Shown here: piece by piece, positions 1 to 7,661 of the stretch
Numbering within the stretch: position 1 is the first letter of the stretch
Layout: each line of letters starts with the position of its first letter
From: Eubacteriales bacterium
GTDB taxonomy: Bacteria > Bacillota > Clostridia > Lachnospirales > Lachnospiraceae
Reading direction: 5' to 3'
Length of the DNA: 64,000 bases
NCBI GenBank assembly: GCA_030524175.1
Contig: JAUNHC010000003.1
Location: forward strand, 155,912 to 219,911
Translations under genes and position numbers: made by a program
Notes under the pieces: generated by a model
Databases searched by the model: none
What the model was told of the DNA's origin: nothing
What the model saw: the letters and a program-made list of their open reading frames with translations, nothing else

Positions 1-348
1 TGCAAGCTGTATGATCCTGATTCCAAGGTCATCTGCAAGCTGTATAGCTTTCTCCATGATTTCCATGCTTTTTCTGCATATCTCCGGATTGCTGCTGCCC
101 ATGGGATATCTGCGATGTCCGCTGAGACACATGGTCCTTACCGGAAGCCCAACTTCAGCCATGGCCCTTACCAGCTCCATCCTCTCAGCTTTTGGCATAT
201 CAAGCCGTCTCAGCTTTTCCTCTGACTCATCTATGCTGATTTCCAAAAAGTCATAGCCTGCCTCCCTGGCTGCTGACAGTTTCTCCCTAAAAGACAATTG
301 TCCCGGCATCGCCTTCTCATAAAGCCCTAATGTATATGCCTTCATCAT
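1..348 (-). CDS. ulaE: L-ribulose-5-phosphate 3-epimerase UlaE (C-terminus cut by window edge)
   Basis: The visible 116 residues match the start of the UlaE/SgbU family, which interconverts L-xylulose-5-P and L-ribulose-5-P in L-ascorbate fermentation. Family landmarks are LGLYEKAMPG near the N-terminus, FLEISIDESEEKLRRLD, and MCLSGHRRYPMGS followed by GIRIIQLA. The fold is a TIM barrel of the xylose-isomerase-like type; only the first part is here. The ATG overlaps the TAA stop of the upstream Enzyme I gene (TAATG) and an AGGAGGG ribosome binding site lies inside that gene's last codons, so translation is probably coupled. It is the last visible gene of the ula operon; ulaD/ulaF equivalents may lie beyond position 1. 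Confidence 0.9.
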   Translation of the reverse strand, partial: MMKAYTLGLYEKAMPGQLSFREKLSAAREAGYDFLEISIDESEEKLRRLDMPKAERMELVRAMAEVGLPVRTMCLSGHRRYPMGSSNPEICRKSMEIMEKAIQLADDLGIRIIQLA

Positions 349-2048
349 TATCCCTCCTGTCTGTGCTGATCCAGTAAGGCCAGAACCTCTTTCACAGTTT
401 TGCTGCCCACTGCCTTCCGGGCAAGTTCCTGTGCATCTTTAAAGTTTACATTTCTCAAAACATATTTTATTTTTGCTGTCTCCCCTGCTGACATGCTGAA
501 TTCGTCAAGTCCCATCCCAAGCAAAATATATGCAGAACGCTCATCACTTGCAAATTCACCGCACATGCCCACTTTTATCCCCTGCTTGTGGCCTGCCTTG
601 ATGGTATAATAAATAGCTCTGAGCACTGCCGGGTGAAAGGGATCATAGAGTGCTGCAACTTTTTCATTTCCTCTGTCTGCTGCCAGGAAATACTGTGTCA
701 GATCATTTGTTCCGATGCTGAAAAAATCCACACAACAAGCAAACTCCTCTGCCATCATCACAGCGGCAGGAGTCTCGATCATCATTCCTTTTTCTATTTT
801 TTCGTCGAAAGGCTCACCCTTCTTCCGAAGTTCATCTTTACATTCCTCGAGGATTTGATTTGCCAGCATCAGCTCATCCAGCGAAATCATCATGGGATAC
901 ATGATCCTGACGTAACCGTATGCACTGGCACGCAGAATTGCGCGGAGTTGTGTTTTAAAAATTTCAGTCTGGTCCAGACATATCCTGATAGCCCGGTAAC
1001 CAAGAAAGGGATTGTCTTCCTTTGGAAATTCATAATAATCAAGTTCTTTGTCACCGCCGATATCCAGGGTACGGATAGTCAGCTCCTTTCCTTCCAAAAG
1101 CTCTGCCGCTTCTTTATATGCTGCAAACTGTTCCTCCTCTGTAGGAAAATGGCTGCTTTCCATATACAAGAATTCACTTCTGAAAAGTCCTGCACCATCT
1201 GTCTGAAATCCTGCTGCGTATTTCACATCCTCCAGATTCCCCACATTGGCACAGAGAGCAAATCCATGGCCGTCCTTTGTCACAGAAGGGAGGGTGCTAA
1301 GGCTTATAAGCTCCTTCTCAAATGCCCTGAATTGTTCTGCCTTCTTCTCATACAAGTCCACCATTTCCATATCCGGGTTCAGGTACAGCTCACCTTTTCC
1401 GGCATCCATCACCAGGGGATCACCGTCAGAAATGTCCTCCAGCAGATTTCCAAGCCCTGTCACACAGGGAATTGCCATGTTTTTTGCTATAATAGAAACG
1501 TGACTGGTAACTCCTCCCGATTCTGTGGCAAATCCCAGCACCAGATCCATATCCATCTTTGCCGTGTCGGATGGAGTCAGATCCTTTGCCACTATAATGG
1601 CTTTTTCCTTCATTTTGCAAAAAGGATTGTCATCAATCCCTTTTAACGCCAGGAGAAGGCGCCGTGCTACATCTTCCATATCTGCCGCCCTCTCCCGCAT
1701 ATACTCATCATCCATACTGCGGAAAATCGACACGTATTCCTCTTTTGTCTGTTCCAGGGCAGCTTCTGCATTCATAAGACAGTCCCTTACCTTTGATGTC
1801 ACACCTTCATAGATTGCGATATCTCCTGCCAGGGCTAAATGCCCTGCAAAAATATCCGACTTCTCTGCCAGCTCTGCCAAATCGGTTTTAGCCTTTTCCA
1901 CAGCTTCCTCAAACCGTTTGATCTCTGCCGCTGTCTGTTCTTTTGTGATATTGGAGGTATCTGCAATAACCTCCCGCTGCCGTACCACATAGGCCGGGCC
2001 AATGGCATATCCCTTGGAGACGGACTTTACTGTTTTCCATTTTTTCAT
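348..2048 (-). CDS. ptsI: PTS Enzyme I (PEP-protein phosphotransferase), ula-operon copy
   Basis: 566 residues, the usual Enzyme I length. This cytoplasmic enzyme takes phosphate from PEP and gives it to HPr. Visible features are the N-terminal HPr-binding helical region (about 30-140), the phospho-His loop GGVTSHVSIIAKNM near residue 185, and the PEP-binding barrel with GLFRSEFLYM, GYRAIRICLD, SIGTNDLTQYF and the catalytic Cys in GMCGEFASD. It is a second copy: another Enzyme I of 538 residues lies at 18697-20313. Its ATG overlaps the stop of the HPr-like gene (ATGA). Sitting between HPr and ulaE in the ascorbate operon, it probably serves as a dedicated phosphate donor, though cross-talk with the general PTS is likely. 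Confidence 0.93.
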   Translation of the reverse strand: MKKWKTVKSVSKGYAIGPAYVVRQREVIADTSNITKEQTAAEIKRFEEAVEKAKTDLAELAEKSDIFAGHLALAGDIAIYEGVTSKVRDCLMNAEAALEQTKEEYVSIFRSMDDEYMRERAADMEDVARRLLLALKGIDDNPFCKMKEKAIIVAKDLTPSDTAKMDMDLVLGFATESGGVTSHVSIIAKNMAIPCVTGLGNLLEDISDGDPLVMDAGKGELYLNPDMEMVDLYEKKAEQFRAFEKELISLSTLPSVTKDGHGFALCANVGNLEDVKYAAGFQTDGAGLFRSEFLYMESSHFPTEEEQFAAYKEAAELLEGKELTIRTLDIGGDKELDYYEFPKEDNPFLGYRAIRICLDQTEIFKTQLRAILRASAYGYVRIMYPMMISLDELMLANQILEECKDELRKKGEPFDEKIEKGMMIETPAAVMMAEEFACCVDFFSIGTNDLTQYFLAADRGNEKVAALYDPFHPAVLRAIYYTIKAGHKQGIKVGMCGEFASDERSAYILLGMGLDEFSMSAGETAKIKYVLRNVNFKDAQELARKAVGSKTVKEVLALLDQHRQEG

Positions 2049-2332
2049 TCCGATTCTCCTGTCTGCCCGCCTTCGCCCAGACCGCCTGCAATGGCATCCA
2101 GCATCACCTTTAAATCTGCTTCTTCCGTCTCGCCTTCACAGACAATATCAATGGTAGTTCCCTTAGTGATCCCTGCACTCATAAGGATCAGCACACTCTT
2201 GGGATTTACCTTTTTGTCCCCTGCTATGATAGTCACATCGGATTTTAATTTTCCTGCAATATTTGCAAGCTCTGTAGCAGGTCTTAAATGAAGACCGGAT
2301 TTATTCGTAACTGTAATTGTTCCCTTTACCAT
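2045..2332 (-). CDS. HPr-like phosphocarrier, ula-operon copy
   Basis: 95 residues with the HPr fold. The phospho-acceptor is His15 in SGLHLRPA and the regulatory Ser46 is present in VNPKSVLILMSAG. It has a short acidic/glycine tail after the usual end (GGLGEGGQTGE). It would relay phosphate from the adjacent Enzyme I to the EIIA of the same operon. The stop overlaps the Enzyme I start by four bases. The general HPr of this window (20398-20655) has Lys at position 46, so of the two only this one could be a target of an HprK-type Ser46 kinase. Confidence 0.92.
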   Translation of the reverse strand: MVKGTITVTNKSGLHLRPATELANIAGKLKSDVTIIAGDKKVNPKSVLILMSAGITKGTTIDIVCEGETEEADLKVMLDAIAGGLGEGGQTGESE

Positions 2333-2335
2333 GAC

Positions 2336-3130
2336 TTAACCTCTCTCTTCTACTGGAAAGGCATCATCTTTTCTAACCTGATGGACGTGTATGCCCATTT
2401 CTCTCATAGCGCCTATGATATCTGCAGGAGCCTTCTCATCTGTGATCAGATGGGTGACTCTTTCTATCCTGCAGGTCCTAAAGCTGCTGTTATGCCCAAT
2501 CTTAGTGTGATCGGCGAGTATGTAAGCAGTTTTGGTGGCACGTCTCAGCATGAGCTCGTTGAGATTGACTTCATTGGCTATTTCTGTGGTCACCCCGCAC
2601 TCCACCGAGATTCCGCTGCAGCCTACAAATGCCTTTTTTGCATAAACCTTCTGGAGGTTCCTCTCTGCAAATTCTCCCACCATCGCTTCTTTTGGATAGC
2701 GCAGCTCGCCCCCTGTAAGGATGACATTCACTCCCGGCGACTGTTCACCGTAGACTGCCCTTCCGTTATTTGTGATCACCGTCACATTTTTGCTCGTAAC
2801 ATATTGAAGCATCTGCAATGCATTGCTGCTGGTATTGATAAACAGGGAATCACCGTCCTCAACAAGTGTTGCCGCATATTTGGCGATCAGCATCCGGTAC
2901 AACTGTACCTCGTCCATATCCTGATCTGCATTCTGCTCATTTATCGTTGCTCCCCCATAAAAGCGCACCAGCTTCTTCTGATCCTCTAGATACTGTAAAT
3001 CCCTTCGGATAGTGATGGCAGAAACCTCAAACATTTCTGCCAGCTCATCCACGCGGATACCTGGTGTTTCTTTGATCTGCTCCAGGATACGTTTTCTCCG
3101 GTTCTCTACAAATGCCCGCTCTCGTTTCAT
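2336..3130 (-). CDS. DeoR-family transcriptional regulator of the ula operon
   Basis: 264 residues. The N-terminal DeoR helix-turn-helix spans about residues 8-62 (RRKRILEQIKETPGIRVDEL, then SAITIRRDLQYLEDQKKLVR and YGGA). The C-terminal sugar-phosphate sensor domain resembles ribose-5-P isomerase (DGDSLFINTSSNA, VITNNGRAVY, VGCSGISVECGVTT, ILADHTKIG). It lies inside the operon between EIIB and HPr, with a ribosome binding site AAGGGAG. It also appears to have its own promoter containing a palindrome (3179-3206). By analogy with UlaR, its effector is probably an ascorbate-derived phosphate; whether it represses or activates is not visible. Confidence 0.85.
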   Translation of the reverse strand: MKRERAFVENRRKRILEQIKETPGIRVDELAEMFEVSAITIRRDLQYLEDQKKLVRFYGGATINEQNADQDMDEVQLYRMLIAKYAATLVEDGDSLFINTSSNALQMLQYVTSKNVTVITNNGRAVYGEQSPGVNVILTGGELRYPKEAMVGEFAERNLQKVYAKKAFVGCSGISVECGVTTEIANEVNLNELMLRRATKTAYILADHTKIGHNSSFRTCRIERVTHLITDEKAPADIIGAMREMGIHVHQVRKDDAFPVEERG

Positions 3131-3178
3131 AGGCCGCTCCCTTCTGTCATAAAAACAATCATATTATTCATTTAATTT

Positions 3179-3206
3179 ATTATAACAGAATATTGTCTGT
3201 TATCAA
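3179..3206 (-). promoter_or_regulatory. Internal promoter of the DeoR gene with palindromic operator
   Basis: On the minus strand, a -35 TTGATA (3201-3206) and a -10 TATAAT (3179-3184) are 16 bp apart. A perfect inverted repeat ATAACAGA-N6-TCTGTTAT (3182-3203) fills the spacer and overlaps the -10. A further TTAACAGATA lies just upstream. This placement suggests autorepression by the DeoR protein. Similar AACAGACAA bases recur at the ulaG promoter. Confidence 0.6.
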
Positions 3207-3275
3207 AGCGACGCCTTTTATCTGTTAACTCTGTCTGTTCCTGTGTGTTACTTTTCACTGGTAACATTCCTGTCC

Positions 3276-3294
3276 TGCCGCTTGTGCTGCGGCA
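3276..3294 (-). other. Hairpin between EIIB and DeoR genes
   Basis: TGCCGC and GCGGCA are separated by 7 nt, immediately downstream of the EIIB stop on the minus strand. There is no U-run, so it is more likely an mRNA processing or stability hairpin, or a weak terminator, than a full stop. It may separate expression of the EII genes from the regulator/HPr/EI part. Confidence 0.35.
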
Positions 3295-3301
3295 TGTCTG
3301 T

Positions 3302-3604
3302 CTAAATAATACCGTGCTCTTTCATTTTATCTTCCATCTCCTGCATGGACATGATATTGCGCAGGCCGATGACGATAGTTCCCTTCTTTTCAGCATCCTT
3401 AAACATATTCACAAAATTCTGGGCACAGAAAACCACATCAAACTGTACTGCTGCACTTTTGCCTTCCGACAGGGCGCAGTGATGTATCTTAGCCGGTTTC
3501 AGGTTCAGTTTCTTAAGCACCTTTTCCATTGTCATTTTCATCATAAGGCTTGAACCTGCCCCGTTTGCACAACATACCAAAAAGCTCATATTATCCTTTG
3601 CCAT
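3302..3604 (-). CDS. ulaB: PTS L-ascorbate EIIB component UlaB-like
   Basis: 100 residues, the size of a free-standing EIIB of the ascorbate (SgaB/UlaB) family. The phospho-cysteine loop is LVCCANGAGSSLMM near residues 10-22, and the typical IGLRNIMS lies near residue 80. It accepts phosphate from EIIA and gives it to incoming ascorbate at EIIC. A good AAGGAG ribosome binding site precedes the ATG. The gene lies downstream of EIIC in the operon. The loop has two adjacent cysteines (CC); by family comparison the second is the likely active residue. Confidence 0.9.
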   Translation of the reverse strand: MAKDNMSFLVCCANGAGSSLMMKMTMEKVLKKLNLKPAKIHHCALSEGKSAAVQFDVVFCAQNFVNMFKDAEKKGTIVIGLRNIMSMQEMEDKMKEHGII

Positions 3605-3726
3605 TGTTCCTTCTCCTTTTCTTTTTTCTAAGAGCGGAAAAACTCCATCCGCCCAATCATTTGATCAAAACTATCAAGGCGTCATTTATATATGATTATT
3701 TTATCGCCCGATGATCAATAAGTCTA

Positions 3727-5211
3727 TTATTTTTTTGCTTTTTTCGCTTTTAATTCTTTGTATGCTTCATAGTCCTCTGTCATCATGAAGTAACCTTCTT
3801 TGTCTCTCCTGTAACGGATCTGGGGGATTGCAAGCAAAGCCAGCACTACGATCACGATACCTGCATAGCTTAAGTATTTCATCACTGCCGTCATTACCGG
3901 CCATACCACAGCCCAGTCCCACATTCCCAGATATCCGCCGTAGGCTGCCATACCAACCCAGCCGGCAATGATCGCAGAACCGAATACCTGACACAGACCT
4001 GAGATAAAGGGCAGGATCAAGGCTGCCTTAATACCGCCTTTTTCATTGGCAAATACTGCGATCGTGGCATTATCAAAGAATACAGGAACGAAACCGCAGA
4101 TCACAAGTACAGGACTCTTAAGTACAATAAGTGCTGCAATGGCGATGATCTGTCCTACAAAACCTGCCAGGAACCCAAGAGGAACCGCATTTGCAGATCC
4201 GAAACCAAAGATAACAGCACAGTCAACCCCAGGAACAGAGCCGGGAAGCAGACGGTCTGCGATTCCCTGGAAAGATGCAGTAAGCTCTGTCACGAAGGTA
4301 CGGACACCAAGCTGCAGGATTGCAAGATATACTGCGAAATACAGACAAGTCTGAATTACGTAGAATACCATGCTGGCGCCCTCAGCCAGGAAGCCCTGCT
4401 CTGTCAGATAATCTCTTCCCAGAATACACAGGATCGCACCGAAGAATATCAGCATCAAGATGGAAGTACATACCATATTCTCATTGAAAATCGACATAAA
4501 TCCGGGAAGCTCAATATCATCAATTTTTTTGGCTTTTTTACCATTTTTCCCGCTGAAAAACTTCTCAGCCAGCCATGTATTCAGCGCCACACCAAAGTTC
4601 TGCTGATGGGCCAGGCAAAAACCGGCGCCGTCTGTAAGCTCCTGGCAAGGCTTGATAGTCAGGTCAGAACCTACTGCCCAGTATGCGCCCAGCACAACTG
4701 CCATTACGATCAGAAGGGGAATGTCCATATTTACCAGGAAGGGACAGGCGAAAAGAATCAGCCAGTAAGCAGTTGCCGCCTGCTGCACCTGAACATGTCC
4801 TGTAGTAAACAAAGCACGGAGCTTTGTATATTTACTGAAACGTACTAAAACAATATTTACAATAAATGCTATCAGCAAAAGTATCATTGCATTGCCGAAG
4901 CCTTTTCCGAAAACTTCCTGCACGCCGTTGGTCACCGCGTTCTGTCCGAAATAGGGGTCGATAACCATTGCGTCCATATTAAATCTGTCTTTAAGTCCCA
5001 CCAAAACAGGACGGAAATTGCTGACCAGCCCTGATGAGCCCACCGCCAGTATCAAGTATCCCACAATTGCTTTGATCACTCCTGCCAGCACATCATACCA
5101 GGGTTTCCTAAGTAATATGTAACCGATCGCCACTATAAGACCTATCATAAATGCCGGCTGCTGCAGGATATTAGTAGCAAAATATGACCACATTCTCATT
5201 AAAATATCCAT
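3727..5211 (-). CDS. ulaA: PTS L-ascorbate EIIC permease UlaA-like
   Basis: 494 residues, many hydrophobic segments, and similarity to the SgaT/UlaA ascorbate-galactitol EIIC superfamily. It forms the membrane channel that phosphorylates and imports L-ascorbate. Recognisable blocks are FMIGLIVAIGYILLR at the start, VGLKDRFNMDAMVIDPYFGQ, FTTGHVQVQQAATAYW and FGFGSANAVPLGFLAGFVGQ. The C-terminal tail is Lys-rich (ELKAKKAKK). GGAGAGAAGAG precedes the ATG. It sits between EIIA and EIIB, as expected for a three-protein ascorbate PTS. Confidence 0.92.
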   Translation of the reverse strand: MDILMRMWSYFATNILQQPAFMIGLIVAIGYILLRKPWYDVLAGVIKAIVGYLILAVGSSGLVSNFRPVLVGLKDRFNMDAMVIDPYFGQNAVTNGVQEVFGKGFGNAMILLLIAFIVNIVLVRFSKYTKLRALFTTGHVQVQQAATAYWLILFACPFLVNMDIPLLIVMAVVLGAYWAVGSDLTIKPCQELTDGAGFCLAHQQNFGVALNTWLAEKFFSGKNGKKAKKIDDIELPGFMSIFNENMVCTSILMLIFFGAILCILGRDYLTEQGFLAEGASMVFYVIQTCLYFAVYLAILQLGVRTFVTELTASFQGIADRLLPGSVPGVDCAVIFGFGSANAVPLGFLAGFVGQIIAIAALIVLKSPVLVICGFVPVFFDNATIAVFANEKGGIKAALILPFISGLCQVFGSAIIAGWVGMAAYGGYLGMWDWAVVWPVMTAVMKYLSYAGIVIVVLALLAIPQIRYRRDKEGYFMMTEDYEAYKELKAKKAKK

Positions 5212-5280
5212 CTCTTCTCTCCTTTTCCTCTGTACTTGACTTCAGGCTGCTTTCCTGAAAGTCTATACCTGTAAACTATG

Positions 5281-5751
5281 TCAGCAGCTTGTCTCCTGGT
5301 CAAGGTACTGCTCTTGGATTTTCAGTAAATCCTCCGGTGTCCTCGCCTTTTCCAAAGCCTTCACCACATCATCATTCATAAGCATTTCAGATAAATGCAT
5401 CATATTATTAAGATGCTGTTCAGGATTACAAGATGCCAGAGTGAAGAAAAGCTGTGCATCCTTTTCCGGATTTCCTTCCTCAAAGCTCACCGGCTTTTCC
5501 AGCTTCATGAAGGCAACAGCTGTTTTGTTCACACCCACAGCACCTTCCTGGGAATGAGGCATTGCCACATTAGGCATGATCACAATATAAGGGCCGTGTT
5601 TTGCCACACAGGCTATAATATCTTCTTTATAATTTGCTTCCACAGTGCCGTCAGCCTCCAGGCTTTCGCAGCTCATACGGATGGCTTCCTGCCAGTCCGC
5701 TGCCTCCTCAGCAAATTTATAATGTTTACTTTCAACAAATTCCCGTAACAT
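5281..5751 (-). CDS. ulaC: PTS EIIA component UlaC-like (mannitol/fructose-type EIIA)
   Basis: 156 residues from the chosen ATG (MLREFVESKHYKF). An ATG 15 bases upstream is part of the ribosome binding site GGGAGGT, so it is not the start. The EIIA fold shows the phospho-His in MPNVAMPHSQEGAVG and the surrounding GPYIVIMP, as in UlaC and FruA-type EIIA. It accepts phosphate from HPr and passes it to EIIB. It lies between the lactonase and EIIC genes on one transcript, with 40 bp to the lactonase stop and 69 bp to the EIIC start. Confidence 0.9.
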   Translation of the reverse strand: MLREFVESKHYKFAEEAADWQEAIRMSCESLEADGTVEANYKEDIIACVAKHGPYIVIMPNVAMPHSQEGAVGVNKTAVAFMKLEKPVSFEEGNPEKDAQLFFTLASCNPEQHLNNMMHLSEMLMNDDVVKALEKARTPEDLLKIQEQYLDQETSC

Positions 5752-5791
5752 TTTTCTACCTCCCATAAGCTATTGCTGTTATTATATTACT

Positions 5792-6895
5792 TTACAGGCA
5801 TGAGCGGAACGGAATATTCTGAGGTGCTTCAAAGCAGTCCTCGAATCCTCTTCTGTGATGATATGCTCTCTTGTCCTTATCAGCAGGATAAACATATTTT
5901 CCGCCAACTTCCCAGAAAAAAGGATGGAATTTATAATCCAGGCGGTCCTTCTTCATATCATATAATACCCGGATTTCATTCACATCTGCCATAAAATTAG
6001 TCCACACATCATAGTGGATGGGGATCACAACCTTACATCTCAGGGCTTCAGCCATACGGAGGATATCGCAGGAGGTCATTTTATCTGCCATACCCACAGG
6101 ATTTTCACCATAGGAGCCGAAGGCTACATCTATATCATAATCCTTTCCGTGTTTTGCAAAATAAATGGAATAATGGGAATCACCGCTGTGGTAAATATTT
6201 CCGCCCGGTGTCTTAATGAGGTAATTCACCGCTTTGTCGTCCATATCTGTGGGGCATTTGCCTGTCAGTTCTTCTCTGTCTTCTCCTGTGGAATCTGTAG
6301 TTACCAGACAGGTTCTGTCAAAAGAATCTAAAGCCACAATTTCCAAATCCTTGATTTTAATAGTATCCCCAGGTTTTACGGTGATACAGCGTTCTTCAGG
6401 CACTCCCCATTTCATCCATGTCTCTACAGATTTCTTAGGGCCGATAAAAGGCACCGGAATTTCTTTGCCTTGCTCATTTACAGTTGTCATTCCGCTCTGA
6501 ATCACATGTGCTGCATATTCAGCGCTCATATGATCCTGGTGATAATGAGTGGCAAGAACTGCATCCACCTGTCTGATCGCAAAGGGGTCAATAACGAAGG
6601 GAACTGCTCTTAAGTTAGGCTGCATTGCCCTTGCCCCGCACATATTCGCCATCTGATGCCCAACCTTCATTTTTCCGTCCCCATGCGTCCTCTTGCCATT
6701 TCCGCACCAAAGGTCAATGGTAATATTACATCCTCCAGGAGTCTTAAACCACATCCCGGTACATCCCAGCCACCACATAGCAACTGTTCCCGGCTTTACT
6801 TCCTCAGCTTCGATCTCTTCATTCAGCCAGGTCCCCCATTCCGGAAAGGTACTCATAATCCAGCTGTCTCTCGTAATCTCGCTTACTTTACTCAT
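5792..6895 (-). CDS. ulaG: L-ascorbate-6-phosphate lactonase UlaG
   Basis: 367 residues, close to the family's usual 350-360. It is a metallo-beta-lactamase-fold enzyme that hydrolyses L-ascorbate-6-P to 3-keto-L-gulonate-6-P in the cytoplasm. Metal-binding motifs are [14 protein letters not shown], then [10 protein letters not shown] and [14 protein letters not shown]. The N-terminal block [18 protein letters not shown] and the stretch [17 protein letters not shown] are typical of UlaG. CAAGGAGG precedes the ATG. As first gene of the operon it follows a leader of about 150 nt from the predicted promoter at 7058-7098. Confidence 0.95.
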   Translation of the reverse strand: MSKVSEITRDSWIMSTFPEWGTWLNEEIEAEEVKPGTVAMWWLGCTGMWFKTPGGCNITIDLWCGNGKRTHGDGKMKVGHQMANMCGARAMQPNLRAVPFVIDPFAIRQVDAVLATHYHQDHMSAEYAAHVIQSGMTTVNEQGKEIPVPFIGPKKSVETWMKWGVPEERCITVKPGDTIKIKDLEIVALDSFDRTCLVTTDSTGEDREELTGKCPTDMDDKAVNYLIKTPGGNIYHSGDSHYSIYFAKHGKDYDIDVAFGSYGENPVGMADKMTSCDILRMAEALRCKVVIPIHYDVWTNFMADVNEIRVLYDMKKDRLDYKFHPFFWEVGGKYVYPADKDKRAYHHRRGFEDCFEAPQNIPFRSCL

Positions 6896-7010
6896 TTGAA
6901 ATCCTCCTTGAATAAATTAATTGTACTGTTTTGTTTTATGTCTTTTATGAATGTTTATCTTTTTGATAATCTAATTATATGTACTTTATTATCACTTTTC
7001 AACTGGATTA

Positions 7011-7023
7011 TATGATTATTTTA
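7011..7023. repeat. TATGATTATTTTA repeat copy, ulaG leader
   Basis: One of three exact copies of this 13-mer in ula-locus non-coding DNA (3691-3703, 7011-7023, 7215-7227). The first and third extend identically to 15 bases (ending TTATC). The function is unknown. Confidence 0.5.
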
Positions 7024-7057
7024 CCATTTTTATGATTTTTTATGGTTAAATATGATA

Positions 7058-7098
7058 ATTATACTACTGTTTTGAACACTGTTTTTGTCTGTTGTTCA
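7058..7098 (-). promoter_or_regulatory. Predicted ula operon promoter and operator
   Basis: On the minus strand a -10 TATAAT lies at 7058-7063. An inverted repeat TGAACA-N14-TGTTCA (7073-7098) covers the -35 region, where no good -35 hexamer is seen, suggesting regulator control. It contains AACAGACAA on the minus strand (TGTCTGTT at 7086-7093), also found in the palindrome upstream of the DeoR gene. I infer that both are sites of that regulator. Confidence 0.5.
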
Positions 7099-7236
7099 CA
7101 ATTTTTATTTGTTAGTTTTATGCATATTGTATAATTACATTGTATCAGGCTCTACGGACGTATAATATATGTCCACAGCTATTATGCTCAAATGCCGATG
7201 CATTATATGTTCATTATGATTATTTTATCTAAACAA

Positions 7237-7296
7237 AATCCTTTGAAATCAGGTTCCAAACCTGATTTCTGGTTTTAAACCTGATTTCAAAGGATT
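7237..7296. repeat. Three-copy inverted repeat with two alternative hairpins
   Basis: A perfect 19-bp inverted repeat, AATCCTTTGAAATCAGGTT (7237-7255), pairs with its complement at 7278-7296. A second copy of the inner 11 bases, AACCTGATTTC, lies in the loop at 7259-7269. The left arm can therefore pair either with the near copy (3-nt loop) or with the far one. It lies about 140 bp upstream of the ula promoter and beyond the copA terminator. Confidence 0.8.
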
Positions 7297-7335
7297 CAGC
7301 GGATAAAAGCTTCCTAAACATTTTTCCGGTACACA

Positions 7336-7377
7336 AAAAACCGGTACACTGAAAGTCTCTCCAGTATACCGGTTTTT
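7336..7377 (-). terminator. Rho-independent terminator of csoR-copA
   Basis: AAAAACCGGTACACT (7336-7350) and AGTATACCGGTTTTT (7363-7377) form a 15-bp stem. On the minus strand the only imperfect pair is a U-G wobble, whereas on the plus strand it would be a mismatch. A T-run follows on the minus strand, so it serves copA. Confidence 0.85.
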
Positions 7378-7457
7378 AAACTATATGATCTATCCGACAG
7401 TTGGGGCAAGCCTGAACTGCCACCATTGATAAACTACTTTCTGACTGCGGGCTCTGC

Positions 7458-7661
7458 CTATTCCACACTCACAACTTCATATCCGGCTTCCGTCACCGCA
7501 TTTTTCAGTGCTTCCTTATCCACAGCTCCTGCTGCTGTGATATAAGCTGCCTTGTCCTCTAAGTTTACATCTGCGCTTACGCCTTCAACTGCCTCCAGTG
7601 CTTTTTTCACCGCTGCCTGGCAATGTGCGCACATCATACCGTTAATTTTCATGGTGATCAT
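7458..7661 (-). CDS. copZ: Predicted free CopZ-like copper chaperone from an internal in-frame start within copA
   Basis: Inside copA an AAGGAGG (7670-7676) stands 8 nt before an in-frame ATG (7659-7661). Translation from here would give a 67-residue HMA protein (MITMKINGMMCAHCQAAVKK at the start), the normal length of free CopZ, which delivers Cu+ to CopA. The strength of the ribosome binding site and its exact placement at the domain border favour real internal initiation. The alternative is that the site is a relic of a copA-copZ gene fusion and only the fused form is made. Sequence alone cannot decide. Confidence 0.5.
   Translation of the reverse strand: MITMKINGMMCAHCQAAVKKALEAVEGVSADVNLEDKAAYITAAGAVDKEALKNAVTEAGYEVVSVE

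Larger units (their letters stand above)
6896..7457. other. 562-bp intergenic region between ulaG and copA
   Basis: No gene is supported here. The region is AT-rich and holds, from right to left, the copA terminator (7336-7377), a three-copy hairpin element (7237-7296), one copy of a 15-mer repeat (7215-7229), the predicted ula promoter and operator (7058-7098), another copy of the repeat (7011-7023), and the ulaG ribosome binding site. Confidence 0.7.

Noticed and set aside
588-1646. Long plus-strand open frame (352 codons)
   Set aside because: It is antisense to the well-supported Enzyme I gene, has no ribosome binding site and has a composition unlike a real protein.
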